From Aphanizomenon flos-aquae FACHB-1287 (GTDB taxonomy: Bacteria; Cyanobacteriota; Cyanobacteriia; Cyanobacteriales; Nostocaceae), in contig NZ_JACJTO010000014.1 of the NCBI RefSeq assembly GCF_014698755.1, forward strand, positions 32,248 through 96,247: a DNA stretch of 64,000 bases, given 5' to 3'. The notes beneath the pieces were generated by a model. That model made no database searches and was not told the DNA's origin. It worked only from the letters and a program-made list of their open reading frames with translations. Shown here in pieces: positions 17,131 to 26,845 of the stretch (positions are counted from its first letter, which is position 1; each line of letters opens with the position of its first letter). The position numbers and the translations under genes are program-made.

Positions 17131-17940
17131 CTAAGATTCAAAACCAGAGGAAGACCGACTAAACATGGGGGATAAATAAGCTACTAGAGCACCAATAGCA
17201 AAGGCAGAAATATTGCGGACGAGGGGCAACCAATCGCTTGTACGGGTAATAACTGGAGCAATACCGAAGGCAATAAACAACATTCCCCATAAGGGTGAAA
17301 AAATTAACGCCCATTGCCAAGCAACTATTTTTTTGTCGCTTCGAGGTTGAGCCGCAAAACCACAAATAATCCCACCGACTGCGGAGGTAACAAGGGTGAG
17401 TATCCATTGTTCTTTAGGAAGTCCAGGAACTACGTTACAACCACCTTTGATTAAGCAACCTTTGACTGAATCTAGAGCCTGGAGAATGGCTTGATCTTCT
17501 CCTTGTTCTCGGACAAAGTATAAGTTACCAAAGCGGGTTTGTAGTTCAATCCAGAAGGTGCGGGGTAAAAATTCATAAACTGCATCACCGACGCTAAAGC
17601 TGAGGATGTTACCACCACGAGCATCTGCTACTAAGAGGATGCTTTTATCATCTAAACCCCAATATTTAATTACTGCTCTCCCTGGGGTGCGGTCATATTG
17701 GGTTAAAACGCGCAATTTCCAACCAGTATCAGTTTCAAACTGTTCTAATTCTTTAACTAGTTTTTCTTGTTGGGGGTCAGGGAGAGTTTTTGCTAAATCT
17801 ACTACTGGTGTTACAAAACTAGGCAGTAAATCAGGATTTTCATAAGCTAGGGCTGATGGGGAATCAATTGCCCATACGGAGCTAATAACGCAAAATACGG
17901 CAATTGATACTAAAATTCGTCGCCAAAAACACAGGTGCAT
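17131..17940 (-). CDS. TPM-domain (Psb32-like) membrane protein
   Basis: About 269 residues. An N-terminal signal/anchor (LVSIAVFCVISSVWA) leads to a lumen- or periplasm-facing TPM domain (residues ~40-160). That domain contains LPDPQQEKLVKELEQFE, GWKLRVLTQY and KSILLVADARGGNILSFSVG, the pattern of Psb32/YgcG-type domains. Two or three membrane helices follow (~175-260). Psb32-type proteins help photosystem II repair or protection, a likely but unproven role here. The frame extends to a TTG at 17979, but the ATG at 17940 places the signal peptide at the N-terminus. Confidence 0.82.
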   Translation of the reverse strand: MHLCFWRRILVSIAVFCVISSVWAIDSPSALAYENPDLLPSFVTPVVDLAKTLPDPQQEKLVKELEQFETDTGWKLRVLTQYDRTPGRAVIKYWGLDDKSILLVADARGGNILSFSVGDAVYEFLPRTFWIELQTRFGNLYFVREQGEDQAILQALDSVKGCLIKGGCNVVPGLPKEQWILTLVTSAVGGIICGFAAQPRSDKKIVAWQWALIFSPLWGMLFIAFGIAPVITRTSDWLPLVRNISAFAIGALVAYLSPMFSRSSSGFES

Positions 17941-18117
17941 GAACGTTTTTATACTATTATCAACAAGGGGATGTAACAAGTGCTTTTCAAAGATTAATGT
18001 AAAAGTGATATTTCTTTACACTTCTTTACTTTACTCTAATATTGAGATATCTCAGCAAAACCTGATGGGAAAATTGGGGATTGGTAAATATTTGTTGTTT
18101 ATCAATTTTGGCAGTCT

Positions 18118-18555
18118 CTAATCCCGTTTTCTTAATTGCATTGATGGGTTCTCATGGACTGGTAAGCGTTTTTGTATTTCCCCGGATTTTTCTTTGCGGG
18201 TAAAACTTGTCCAAGCTGCTCTAAAACCAATTAAGACGCTACGGGTGTTAATTTGAATATGTTCTGCTTGTTTTTTGGCACTATCTAGGCTTTGATCAAA
18301 TTGTTTGACAACTTGACCGGCACTTTTAACACCTTCACTAATATCATCGGTTAAGTCTGTGATTTCTAAGCTGGTGTTGCGGATAGCCTTGAGAGTAGGT
18401 GGCAACTCCCGTGAAAGGGTGTCAAAGAATTTTTCGGCACTGCGAGCAGCATGGGCTAATTCCTGTAAAGCGGGTATGGCTGCCACTAAAACGGCTGTTA
18501 GGCTGGCAGCAACTAGGAGGATAGATAGTCCCAGCCAAAATAAAGGGTCAATCAC
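18118..18555 (-). CDS. DUF948-type membrane protein
   Basis: A 145-residue protein with one N-terminal membrane helix (residues ~5-27), then an amphipathic helical stretch ending in ISEGVKSAGQVVKQFDQ, as in DUF948 proteins. It starts at GTG. The YtxH-like gene is 11 bp upstream on the same strand, so the two form a small operon. DUF948 and YtxH genes commonly pair in bacteria; roles in envelope stress are suspected but unproven. Confidence 0.8.
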   Translation of the reverse strand: MIDPLFWLGLSILLVAASLTAVLVAAIPALQELAHAARSAEKFFDTLSRELPPTLKAIRNTSLEITDLTDDISEGVKSAGQVVKQFDQSLDSAKKQAEHIQINTRSVLIGFRAAWTSFTRKEKSGEIQKRLPVHENPSMQLRKRD

Positions 18556-18566
18556 GGTTATGCCAT

Positions 18567-18935
18567 TTATAAACGTTCTATTTTTTCGGTGAGAGGATTG
18601 ATGCTGTCTGTGGTGCTACTAACATCAACAGTATTTTTCTTGTTTAAACTTTGGCTTTCGCGCTGGGTAGCATCTATACCAATAGCGATCGCTTCCCGCA
18701 GTCTGTCTACGGTTTCATCCCAGTTTTGCAGGGTACTGGTGGAAAGACGGTTAGCCTGAATTTGCACGCTGCTAGAGATATCTTCTGCCAATTCGGGGAT
18801 AGCATTGGCCGATTTTTTCACTAGTTTACGGGTTTCTCGTCCTGTGCGGGGAGCAACTAATAATCCGGCTAAAGTGCCGATAGCTGCTCCTAATATCAAA
18901 CCACCTATAAAGATTCCAGAACGGTTTTTAGACAT
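18567..18935 (-). CDS. YtxH domain protein
   Basis: A 122-residue protein with the YtxH signature: an N-terminal glycine-rich membrane helix (FIGGLILGAAIGTLAGLLVAP, residues ~9-29) followed by RTGRETRKLV. A long helical region then ends in polar residues. First gene of the pair with the DUF948 gene. Probably a membrane-anchored protein of stress response; precise function unknown. Confidence 0.85.
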   Translation of the reverse strand: MSKNRSGIFIGGLILGAAIGTLAGLLVAPRTGRETRKLVKKSANAIPELAEDISSSVQIQANRLSTSTLQNWDETVDRLREAIAIGIDATQRESQSLNKKNTVDVSSTTDSINPLTEKIERL

Positions 18936-19064
18936 TTTTTGATTTTTCTACTCCATAAAACTTAATTTTATATGGGAATCTGGTTTGATCTGAAGTATGC
19001 ACTTAAGACTCCTTGACTCCTGAATGGTTACTGAGCTTACTGTTGTCCCGACTCTTGCCATATT

Positions 19065-20039
19065 TTAACTATAAGTTGCCACTTTCTTAGCTACAAGCCA
19101 AAGATTCGATACAGTATATTTCAAGCATATTGTCTCTTGTAAAGCATGACAGGAAACTTTAACTGGTTGTGTTTTTACCTCGTCTTTTATAAGTTTTGCT
19201 TGGTATGTATAAAGTGCCCCTGAAGGTTGTTCAAAATTTAACTCACCAAGAATTGTATGATTATCCAGGCTTTTTTCTAATATTTTACCTGTTGCTTTAT
19301 ATTTAAACCAATCCCAACCTAAACGCAACATCAGTTCTTTTTCCAAAATTTGCAGGGGATTGGGTAAGATTCCCCAGCCACGATAAATTTTATGTAAGTA
19401 TTGTATATTGCCAGTATACGTTAAAATTGATTTAAAAGTATCCTGATCAAGAAGTCCATAATATCTACCTTCGGGAAAATCTATAATTGTGGGAGCAAAT
19501 CTATGTCCTCCAAAGTGACTTGATCTCCAAATTCTGAGATGATTTAATTGTAGGTTTGAGATGGTATTTTGAGCATGAAAGTAAAAAGGATTACCATATC
19601 TAGCACAACATTGATCATGACTACCATGGGTACATACTAATATATCTCGGCTCATGGTGGATTCTATTTCATAATCATTGCTAACACCAGCTAACCATTT
19701 ATTAACAACCCCTGCAACTTTTTCAATATTTGGTAGTTTAAATTCTTGTTTCCGGTATCCGTTACTTAATCCTTCTTGCTGTTGATAAATTAATAAGGTT
19801 GTTTGTTCTATTTTGTGTGATTGATCATTGGCAATTAAGAGAAACCGAATTGGTAGTTGAGCGCGGTTTACATCTTCTACTAAGTTGCGTAAGTTATCTG
19901 GAACCCATTTAGAATTAAAGGCTTCATAAACCCAAGGGGTAGGACATTCTACTAAAATATAGGTTTGGTAATTGGTGGCACTACCAATGATATCTTCTTG
20001 TATTACCCGTGAATTATCCGCACAGAAAAATTTGTTCAT
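19065..20039 (-). CDS. sucrase/ferredoxin-like (thioredoxin-fold Fe-S) family protein
   Basis: A 324-residue protein of the Suc_Fer-like family. The C-terminal half of the domain has ILVCTHGSHDQCCARYG (~148-164), a cysteine cluster like thioredoxin-like ferredoxins, and the family histidine motif SSHFGGHRFAPT (~189-200). Family members are thought to bind a [2Fe-2S] cluster with Cys and His ligands; the enzyme role is unclear and 'sucrase' is a historical name. ATG start, single gene unit, with a ~660-bp gap to the next gene. Confidence 0.85.
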   Translation of the reverse strand: MNKFFCADNSRVIQEDIIGSATNYQTYILVECPTPWVYEAFNSKWVPDNLRNLVEDVNRAQLPIRFLLIANDQSHKIEQTTLLIYQQQEGLSNGYRKQEFKLPNIEKVAGVVNKWLAGVSNDYEIESTMSRDILVCTHGSHDQCCARYGNPFYFHAQNTISNLQLNHLRIWRSSHFGGHRFAPTIIDFPEGRYYGLLDQDTFKSILTYTGNIQYLHKIYRGWGILPNPLQILEKELMLRLGWDWFKYKATGKILEKSLDNHTILGELNFEQPSGALYTYQAKLIKDEVKTQPVKVSCHALQETICLKYTVSNLWLVAKKVATYS

Positions 20040-20705
20040 TTACACTTACTCAACTAGAGATTTGATGGACAATGGTTAGGAACAAGCCTGGTAAGCATTT
20101 CCTAAAGTTCTAATTTTAAAAAAGGCTGCTGCTTCAATAAATACTATTCAGAAACCTATTCAAAAAACTATTCGAGAAGATACAATAATGTAAAATACAG
20201 TATCATTTTATAGAAACCATTTCTAGAATATGTGGCTATTTTCTGATTGGTTTGATCACTATTATTAATCCTCACTTTTAATTACTAAATTCCCAGATTT
20301 AAATAATCTAAATAGAAGACTATATTTTCTGTTCACTAGTTAGTAGATTATATCTTAAATTTATCAATATTGCAAAATATTCTCAATTACCTGCAAAAAT
20401 ATAAAATGGCATAGATTCAGGTTATGTATGATACAAGCATGATAAATGTAGAATATAGCAGTTCCCATACTCGTGAGGTACAAAGTTTTTTAGTTTTAGG
20501 GAACAGAGAAGAGGGAATCCTGTAACTGTGAATAAATTGGTGTGTACTTCATGAAATTGGGAAAGGATATAAAGATAGAAATAGAATATAGAAATATTTT
20601 ATATGCCAATGGTAAAGACGGTTTCATCATGAACTATAAGAAAATCATGATTAAGTAATAATGGTGAATTGATAGTTGTTTCGTAAATTCCCTATTTTTA
20701 ATTAT
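20040..20705. other. 666-bp intergenic region, no gene seen
   Basis: A very A+T-rich gap between the divergent sucrase/ferredoxin-like and ROK genes. I see no convincing open frame on either strand, no tRNA and no strong hairpin. Both promoters must lie in it. Confidence 0.5.
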
Positions 20706-21674
20706 ATGACATTAATTTTAGCTTTAGACTTTGGCGGGACAAAATTGGCAGCAGCAACGGTTAAGGCTGGTGCTAAAGAGTGGTTAGACCATGAATCACG
20801 GTTTTCTCCAACCAATGGAGATGCTTTGACTGATTTAGAAATTATGCGATCGCTCATTGATTCTGTGCTAAAAGGAAAGAAACCGGATGCTATTGGTGTC
20901 AGTTTTGGAGGTCCTGTAGATGCAACAACTGGCTTAGTCCGTTTATCTCATCACGTTTCTGGCTGGGAAAATGTTCCCCTTAAACAAATACTGGAAGAAG
21001 ATTATCATGCACCTACCATTATAGATAATGATGCTAACGTTGCGGCTGTTGGTGAACATCGTTTTGGGGCTGGACAAGGATATGATAGCTTATTTTATAT
21101 TACCATTAGTACAGGTGTCGGTGGAGGCTGGATACTAGATGGTAAACTTTGGCGAGGTGCATTAGGTATGGCGGGAGAAATTGGTCATATGGTCGTAGAC
21201 CCTAGAGGTCCCTTATGCTTATGCGGAAAAAGAGGATGTGTAGAAAGGTTAGCTTCTGGTCCATACATGGCACAAAATGCGCGGGAAATGTTGGAGAAAG
21301 AACCACCCAATGCTAAAGGTAAAAACAGGGGGGAGATACTCAGGTATTTGACAGGTAATAATCTTAACTTACTAACAGGTAAAGTGGTCAGCGCTGCCGC
21401 AGCTAACGGAGATGAAATAGCACAAGAGGTATTATTCAGAAGTGCTTGGGCTTTGGGGGTAGGTATTGGGAATGTAGCTAACCTCATGAATCCCCAACGG
21501 TTTGTTTTAGGTGGTGGTGTTACCAAATCTGGGGATAATTTCTGGACTGTGGTGCGGAAAGTAGCTAGGGAAACCGCACTACCGGAGGTAAATTTTGAGA
21601 TTGTGCGGGCATTGTTGGGTGATGATGCACCTCTATGGGGGGCGGTTGCTTTAGGTTTGGATATCTTGGATTAA
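20706..21674 (+). CDS. ROK-family sugar kinase (glucokinase-like)
   Basis: About 322 residues. It has N-terminal ATP-binding LALDFGGTKLAAATV, a catalytic-loop NDANVAAVGEHRFGAG, GVGGGWILDGKLWRGALGMAGEIGHM and the ROK zinc motif CLCGKRGCVE. The GEIGHM histidine and the three cysteines make up the ROK zinc site. No HTH precedes the kinase domain, so it is a kinase rather than a repressor. Substrate is probably glucose or a related hexose. An in-frame TTG lies upstream at 20676; the ATG at 20706 fits the family. Confidence 0.9.
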   Translation: MTLILALDFGGTKLAAATVKAGAKEWLDHESRFSPTNGDALTDLEIMRSLIDSVLKGKKPDAIGVSFGGPVDATTGLVRLSHHVSGWENVPLKQILEEDYHAPTIIDNDANVAAVGEHRFGAGQGYDSLFYITISTGVGGGWILDGKLWRGALGMAGEIGHMVVDPRGPLCLCGKRGCVERLASGPYMAQNAREMLEKEPPNAKGKNRGEILRYLTGNNLNLLTGKVVSAAAANGDEIAQEVLFRSAWALGVGIGNVANLMNPQRFVLGGGVTKSGDNFWTVVRKVARETALPEVNFEIVRALLGDDAPLWGAVALGLDILD

Positions 21675-21718
21675 ATTCTTTTTCTCACGCAGAGACGCGG
21701 AGGCACGGAGAGTTTAAT

Positions 21719-24301
21719 TTAAATATTTGTTTGTTGTCTTTGATAAAGTGACCAGTACAAACCTTTTTGTTTTAAGAGTTCTAAATGTGTTCCTCTTTCG
21801 GCTATTACTCCTTTTTCCATGACTAATATTAAATCGGCTCGTTTGAGGGGGGCAAAACGGTGGGCAATTAAGAATACTGTGCGGTTAGAGGAAACATTTT
21901 TGAGGTTTTGTAATACTTGTTGTTCGGTTTCACTATCTAAGGCGCTGGTGGCTTCATCTAATATGAGAATTGGTGCAGATGCTAGAAATAATCTGGCTAA
22001 TGCTATTCGTTGTCTTTGTCCTCCAGATAATGCTGTTCCTCTTTCTCCTACGTTGTTTTCATAACCATAAGGTAGTTGACTAATGAAGTCATGGGCTACT
22101 GCTAATCTGGCGGCTTCTACAACTTGTTCGGAGGTGATATCTGGATTTCCTAATGTGATGTTTTCCAAGATTGAACCATTAAATAAAAAGTCTTCTTGGA
22201 GAACTACACTAATTTGTTGTCTTAAGGATGATAAGTCTGTACTTTTGATGTCAAATCCATCAATTAGAATTTGTCCTGATTCAATTTGATAAAGTCGTTG
22301 TAAAAGTTTGGAAAGGGTACTTTTTCCTGAACCACTACGTCCGACAATACCTACAAATTGCCCTGGTTCAATATTAAAAGAAATTCCTTTTAATACTGGT
22401 TCTGTGTTGACATTATAGCGAAAGAAAACTTGATCAAAATTAACTTCACCTTTGAGGGGTGGTAATACTAAACCTGTTCCTGCTTCTGTTTCTGGTGCTG
22501 CATTGAGAATATCACCAATTCTATCTACTGATAATAGCACTTGTTGGAGATTTTGCCATAACTGTACTAGTCTTAATAGAGGGCTGGTAACTCTTCCTGA
22601 TAACATTTGAAAGGCGATTAATTGACCAATAGTAAGTTGATGATCAATTACTAATTTTGCCCCAAACCAAAGGATGATTAAGGTGGAAAAGTTAGTGAGA
22701 AAATTACCAATATTACTACTAATATTAGATGTGGTGGAAGCTTTAAAACTGGTACGAATAAACCGAGCAAATAAACCTTCCCACCGTTCTCTGGCTATTG
22801 GTTCTGCTGCATGAGCTTTGACTGAATGAATGCCGGTAATTGTCTCAACTAAAAATGATTGACTGTCAGCACTGCGGTTAAAGGTTTCGTTTAGCCAATT
22901 TCGCAAAATCGGTGTGGCAATAATCGTTAAAGTCGCAAATAATGGTAATACAGCTAAGGCTACAAAGGTCAGGGGAATGTTATAATAAAACATTAATCCC
23001 AGGTATACTACAGCAAAAATACTATCAAGAATTACCGTTAAAGCTGTACCTGTAAGAAATTGGCGAATTTGTTCTAATTCCTGGACTCTAGCAACTGTAT
23101 CTCCCACTCTCCGCGACTCAAAATAAGCCAAGGGTAAACGCATTAAATGGCGAAAAAGTTGGGCTGATAAACTCAAATCTAAACGTCGGGCTGTGTGGGT
23201 AAATATGAATAGCCGCAGTATACCCAGGATAGATTCAAATATAGCAACTAATAAGAGAGCGATCGCCATTACATCTAATGTGGCTAAACTCTCCTGTACC
23301 ATGACTTTATCAATGATAACTTGAGTAATTAATGGTGAAGCTAAACCCAATAGTTGTAAGGTAAAAGAAGCTAATAAAACCTCACCTAATAAGCCTCGAT
23401 ATTTCCAAACTGCGGGGGTAAACCAAGCTAAATTAAATTTTTCTTGTTGGGAAGTTAGCTCAACTTGCCATAATGTACCATCCCAACAATTTTCTACCAC
23501 AGATTGAGGTAATTGTTCACAAATATAATCAGGATTTTGGGGATTAGCAATAATTAAATAATTACCTTTGATTCCATAAGCTACAACCCAATTTAATTGA
23601 GAATTTTCCCCTTCCTGATTGCTTTGATTCCACAACAATAAAGCGGGAAAAGATAATTGGCGTAATTCACTCCAATTAATTTGTAATTTCCGCAATAATA
23701 ACCCTAATTTCTCCCCAGTTTCTATCAGATTTTTAGGTTTTTGTCCGCGTAATTGACGTTGTACCCATGCTAACTGTACAGGATTTTGTAAGTATTGTGC
23801 TACCATTGTTAAACAAGCAGCACCTCTATTTTCACTTCCCACAAAGGGATAATTAGAAATTGTTGGTTGTTCGGATTTAGCAGGAGGTGAAACCAAAGGA
23901 GAATTAGGAACTGATAACACGGCTTCTAGCTCTTTTACTTCTATTGAACTGTTCCAAAATCCATCAACTTGAGGATTTAAAAACTTTTTCCATAGGGACG
24001 AATTCCAACACACAACTATGACTTCCTTGCTAGTAGCTACGGCTTTACAATCAGTAAATAATTGTTGACAATTACCAAACCAATCTCCTGTTTGCAAGGT
24101 AGCTACGGTTTTGTTTTCTTTTTCCTCTCTTAATCGGACTTTACCAGCGACAATAAAAAATTGATTACCAGCTAATTTTTGTGACCAAATTTTTTCGCCA
24201 AGCTTGTAGTAATGTATTTCGGCTTGCTGTTTTAATTCGCTTTGTTCTTCAGCATTTAGCCAGGATAGTGGCGGTTCATTCCATGGTAAATTGTTTAACA
24301 C
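21719..24301 (-). CDS. ABC exporter with N-terminal cNMP-like and degenerate C39 domains
   Basis: 860 residues. A cyclic-nucleotide-binding-like beta barrel (~20-115) is followed by a C39 peptidase-like domain (~145-275). Six membrane helices (~295-600) lead to an ATPase with Walker A GIVGRSGSGKST (~650), signature LSGGQRQR (~757) and Walker B ILILDEATSAL. In active C39 domains the catalytic Cys sits just before G-A-A-C-L; here it is Arg (ENRGAACL), so this is a non-cleaving C39-like domain as in HlyB-type exporters. A prolyl isomerase gene lies 30 bp upstream, suggesting type I secretion. No HlyD gene is nearby. Substrate unknown. GTG start. Confidence 0.9.
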   Translation of the reverse strand: MLNNLPWNEPPLSWLNAEEQSELKQQAEIHYYKLGEKIWSQKLAGNQFFIVAGKVRLREEKENKTVATLQTGDWFGNCQQLFTDCKAVATSKEVIVVCWNSSLWKKFLNPQVDGFWNSSIEVKELEAVLSVPNSPLVSPPAKSEQPTISNYPFVGSENRGAACLTMVAQYLQNPVQLAWVQRQLRGQKPKNLIETGEKLGLLLRKLQINWSELRQLSFPALLLWNQSNQEGENSQLNWVVAYGIKGNYLIIANPQNPDYICEQLPQSVVENCWDGTLWQVELTSQQEKFNLAWFTPAVWKYRGLLGEVLLASFTLQLLGLASPLITQVIIDKVMVQESLATLDVMAIALLLVAIFESILGILRLFIFTHTARRLDLSLSAQLFRHLMRLPLAYFESRRVGDTVARVQELEQIRQFLTGTALTVILDSIFAVVYLGLMFYYNIPLTFVALAVLPLFATLTIIATPILRNWLNETFNRSADSQSFLVETITGIHSVKAHAAEPIARERWEGLFARFIRTSFKASTTSNISSNIGNFLTNFSTLIILWFGAKLVIDHQLTIGQLIAFQMLSGRVTSPLLRLVQLWQNLQQVLLSVDRIGDILNAAPETEAGTGLVLPPLKGEVNFDQVFFRYNVNTEPVLKGISFNIEPGQFVGIVGRSGSGKSTLSKLLQRLYQIESGQILIDGFDIKSTDLSSLRQQISVVLQEDFLFNGSILENITLGNPDITSEQVVEAARLAVAHDFISQLPYGYENNVGERGTALSGGQRQRIALARLFLASAPILILDEATSALDSETEQQVLQNLKNVSSNRTVFLIAHRFAPLKRADLILVMEKGVIAERGTHLELLKQKGLYWSLYQRQQTNI

Positions 24302-24333
24302 ATTTATTCGTTAAAATTGACTGTTTAAAAGTT

Positions 24334-25092
24334 TTAATTCAATTGAATTTTGACTGTGAGATTTTGAATCTTATCTCCTAGCCATTTCTCAAATAATTCA
24401 TTTTTTAGAGATTGTTGTAATTGAGGATCTTCTAAAGAGGCCGGAAGAATTTGTTCTAATCTAAATAAAGCAAAACGTCCTTCTATTTCTATGGGTTTGA
24501 TCAATTTTCCAGGGGTGGTTGAGTCTACGGCCGCACGTAATATATCTGGTATAGTTCCCCGACTAATTGGTCCCATCATACCATTAAATACTCTTTCGTC
24601 GGCTAATGAATACTCTTTTGCTAGTTGTTCAAAACTACTTCCTTCTTCAATTTGAGTTTGTAGTTCTTCTGCTAATTCTCGACTGTCAACTAGAATCCGT
24701 GAAAGTACAACTCTATCTAAGTAAATCTTTCTTTCAATAAAGTATTCTGGTAATTTTGATTCTGTGATTAATGCTTTGAGTTTCTCTAACTGAAAGCTAA
24801 AGGTAATAGATGTATGAAAAGTTGTATAATCTGTACCATTACTTGTTAGCCATTCTTGAAATTTTTGGGCGTCAGTTAGTTGATTTTTTAGGCGAAAATC
24901 AATAATTGTCTGTTCAATTAATGCAGAACTAATCTCTATATCTGTTCTAGCACTAATTTCTTGTTCAATGATGTGCTGACGCAGTACGTCACTAATAAAA
25001 TTTCCCAGTCTCCCAGATATTTGTAGATATTTGACTACTTCAGTTAGGGCAATTTCTTGACCGTTTACAGTTAAAAAAGATGAAGATTCCAT
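24334..25092 (-). CDS. SurA/PpiC-type peptidylprolyl isomerase
   Basis: 252 residues. The N-terminal half is helical and SurA-like. Residues ~125-225 form a parvulin domain with VLSRILVDSRELAEELQTQ, SSFEQLAKEYSLAD and GMMGPISRGTIPDIL, all family landmarks. There is no signal peptide, so it probably acts in the cytoplasm or at the membrane. Its stop is 32 bp from the ABC exporter start. This isomerase-exporter pairing recurs in cyanobacteria and suggests it prepares the exported protein. Confidence 0.85.
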   Translation of the reverse strand: MESSSFLTVNGQEIALTEVVKYLQISGRLGNFISDVLRQHIIEQEISARTDIEISSALIEQTIIDFRLKNQLTDAQKFQEWLTSNGTDYTTFHTSITFSFQLEKLKALITESKLPEYFIERKIYLDRVVLSRILVDSRELAEELQTQIEEGSSFEQLAKEYSLADERVFNGMMGPISRGTIPDILRAAVDSTTPGKLIKPIEIEGRFALFRLEQILPASLEDPQLQQSLKNELFEKWLGDKIQNLTVKIQLN

Positions 25093-25309
25093 GAAGTAAT
25101 TCTCAGAATAATACTAAAACATCTATAAGACTTTCCATTAAATAATGGGGAAAACAGTAGAAAATTATATTTAGTAATTATAAAGATTCGATAAATTAAA
25201 TATGTAATTAAATCTGGTAATAAAATATCATAATTTTTTATTAAAAGTAAACTAAATGATTTTAGACGATAACTATTTTTCAATCTGTAAGCAATATGAC
25301 AAAAATGAT

Positions 25310-25350
25310 GATGTTGGGTTTCCTGGTGTCAACCCAACCTACGGAGATTT
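25310..25350. repeat. 'aacccaacctac' dispersed repeat
   Basis: TTGGGTTTCC then GTCAACCCAACCTACGG, the same inverted words as at 9902-10043, in the gap between the isomerase and DUF92 genes. It could fold as a hairpin and act as a bidirectional transcription end. Confidence 0.6.
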
Positions 25351-25366
25351 TGATTTTAGTCAATAT

Positions 25367-26125
25367 TTAAAGAAAGATACTTTGGTAAATTAATGCTAAT
25401 GTTATCGCCGCAATTGCACCAATTAGGGTATTAAAAATATTGACAACTTCATTGGTAAGCCAAATATATTTGGATTGCAAAGTTGCACCAATGACACTTT
25501 CTAAATTAGTGGCGATAAATGCGGCTATTACACACCAAAGAATACCCAGAGGATTAATTAAATTTACTCCCCAACTAATCAGAGCGATCGCTATTGATGC
25601 TACTATACCAGCTAAAGTTCCTTCTAAACTGACTGCCCCTTCTGTCCCTCTCGGAACTGGCTGCAATGTGGTAATTAAAAAGGTGTTTTTACCATAAGCT
25701 TTCCCCACTTCACTCGCAGTTGTATCTGATAGTTTGGTACTAAAACTGGCAACATAACCCAAACATAACAAATATTTAAAACCAGGTAAAAACAATACTC
25801 CCAACGCACATAAAGCCGCTATTAATGCTGAACCCCAAACGTTTTCTGGACCTCTTGCACCACCACGTTTTTCTGCAATTCCTGCGGCTTCTTTTTCCGC
25901 TATACCAATGCGCGTTACCCCAGAACCGACAATAAAATAAAATACTACTACTAGATATCCTTGCCAACCTAGTGTTCCCCAAATGATAATTCCTAATAAC
26001 CCAGCATTAAGTATACCTGCCGGGGTAAGCAATTTTTTGGGAATAATGGCTACTATTCCTAGTAAAATCGTATTTAAGGCTAATCCCATTAACCAGGGAT
26101 TGATAGAGTCTATTAAAGATAACAT
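25367..26125 (-). CDS. DUF92/TIGR00297 membrane protein (VTE6 phytyl-phosphate kinase homologue)
   Basis: 252 residues with six to seven hydrophobic helices. Family motifs are AGIAEKRGGARGPENVWGSA, CLGYVASFSTKLSDTTASEVGKAYGK and TLQPVPRGTEGAVSLEGTLAG. Plant VTE6 and its cyanobacterial relatives phosphorylate phytyl phosphate to phytyl diphosphate for tocopherol and phylloquinone synthesis from recycled chlorophyll phytol. That role is inferred by homology. Monocistronic on the minus strand, ATG start. Confidence 0.88.
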   Translation of the reverse strand: MLSLIDSINPWLMGLALNTILLGIVAIIPKKLLTPAGILNAGLLGIIIWGTLGWQGYLVVVFYFIVGSGVTRIGIAEKEAAGIAEKRGGARGPENVWGSALIAALCALGVLFLPGFKYLLCLGYVASFSTKLSDTTASEVGKAYGKNTFLITTLQPVPRGTEGAVSLEGTLAGIVASIAIALISWGVNLINPLGILWCVIAAFIATNLESVIGATLQSKYIWLTNEVVNIFNTLIGAIAAITLALIYQSIFL

Positions 26126-26198
26126 CTGTGATAAATTATGGGTATTTTCAGATTTTTAATGTGATAAAATTATTTTATCCTCTTTTATTACATTAATA

Positions 26199-26580
26199 TT
26201 AAGATTCTTTTCTACCTTGCTTTTCTATTGCTTGTCGTACTACTTCAATTCTCTTTTAGTATATTTAAATTCGCTTGTATTAGGATTAATTAATTGATAA
26301 AAAATATTTACAAGGGACTCCTTATTCTTTTTATTCTCTTTATTTTTCTTCCAGGCAATGTTAAAGATTTTATTTTCTAATAAGACTATTTTGCATATTT
26401 CAGCTTGACATCTTAATATACCTAAGTCTGTAATGTGCATATCTAGAATATCATATATTGAATCTTTTTTTCTCCAACTGCTTCATATCTACTACCATCA
26501 CAACTAAAAATGTCATAAAAAATCCAAAATTCACCAAATAATACCCCTGAGTCATTGCTTTTATCCTTTATACATTTCAA
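26199..26580 (-). pseudogene. frameshifted remnant of an unidentified gene
   Basis: Read on the minus strand, a protein-like path runs through three frames. SGVLFGEFWIFYDIFSCDG...YEAVGEKK comes first, then a frame change at a run of seven A. DSIYDILDMHITDLGILRCQ...NPNTSEFKYTKR follows, then a second change. It ends IEVVRQAIEKQGRKES and a stop at 26199. The middle piece alone is an open frame of 66 codons. The continuous protein character across two breaks suggests a decayed gene. Family not recognised. Confidence 0.45.
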
Positions 26581-26662
26581 TGAATTTTATTAGAATTTAT
26601 CATGGGATAGCATTTCATGAAAACAAAAATGTACACTCAATATTAATGGGGGTATCAATTCC

Positions 26663-26845
26663 TTATTTACCCAATGATTCGAGTCTTAATAACCATGAAT
26701 TAAAGTGAGGGCATTTATTCCGAATTACTTCTAATCCAATGGATTCAGCTAATAGTGAGCCCACAGTAGATTTTGCTCTTTCATAATCAGGAAATTGGGC
26801 AATAATACGTTTACTAGGGGCTGTTTCCCTGCTATCATTAATCAA
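26663..26845 (-). CDS. possible small hypothetical protein or gene remnant
   Basis: A 60-codon frame with a TTG start. It contains KRIIAQFPDYERAKSTVGSL and ends FNSWLLRLESLGK. The frame stays open about 20 codons further upstream without an ATG. Composition looks protein-like, but there is no good ribosome site and I recognise no family. It could be a fragment of a longer, decayed gene next to the frameshifted remnant at 26.2-26.6 kb. Confidence 0.3.
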   Translation of the reverse strand: MINDSRETAPSKRIIAQFPDYERAKSTVGSLLAESIGLEVIRNKCPHFNSWLLRLESLGK

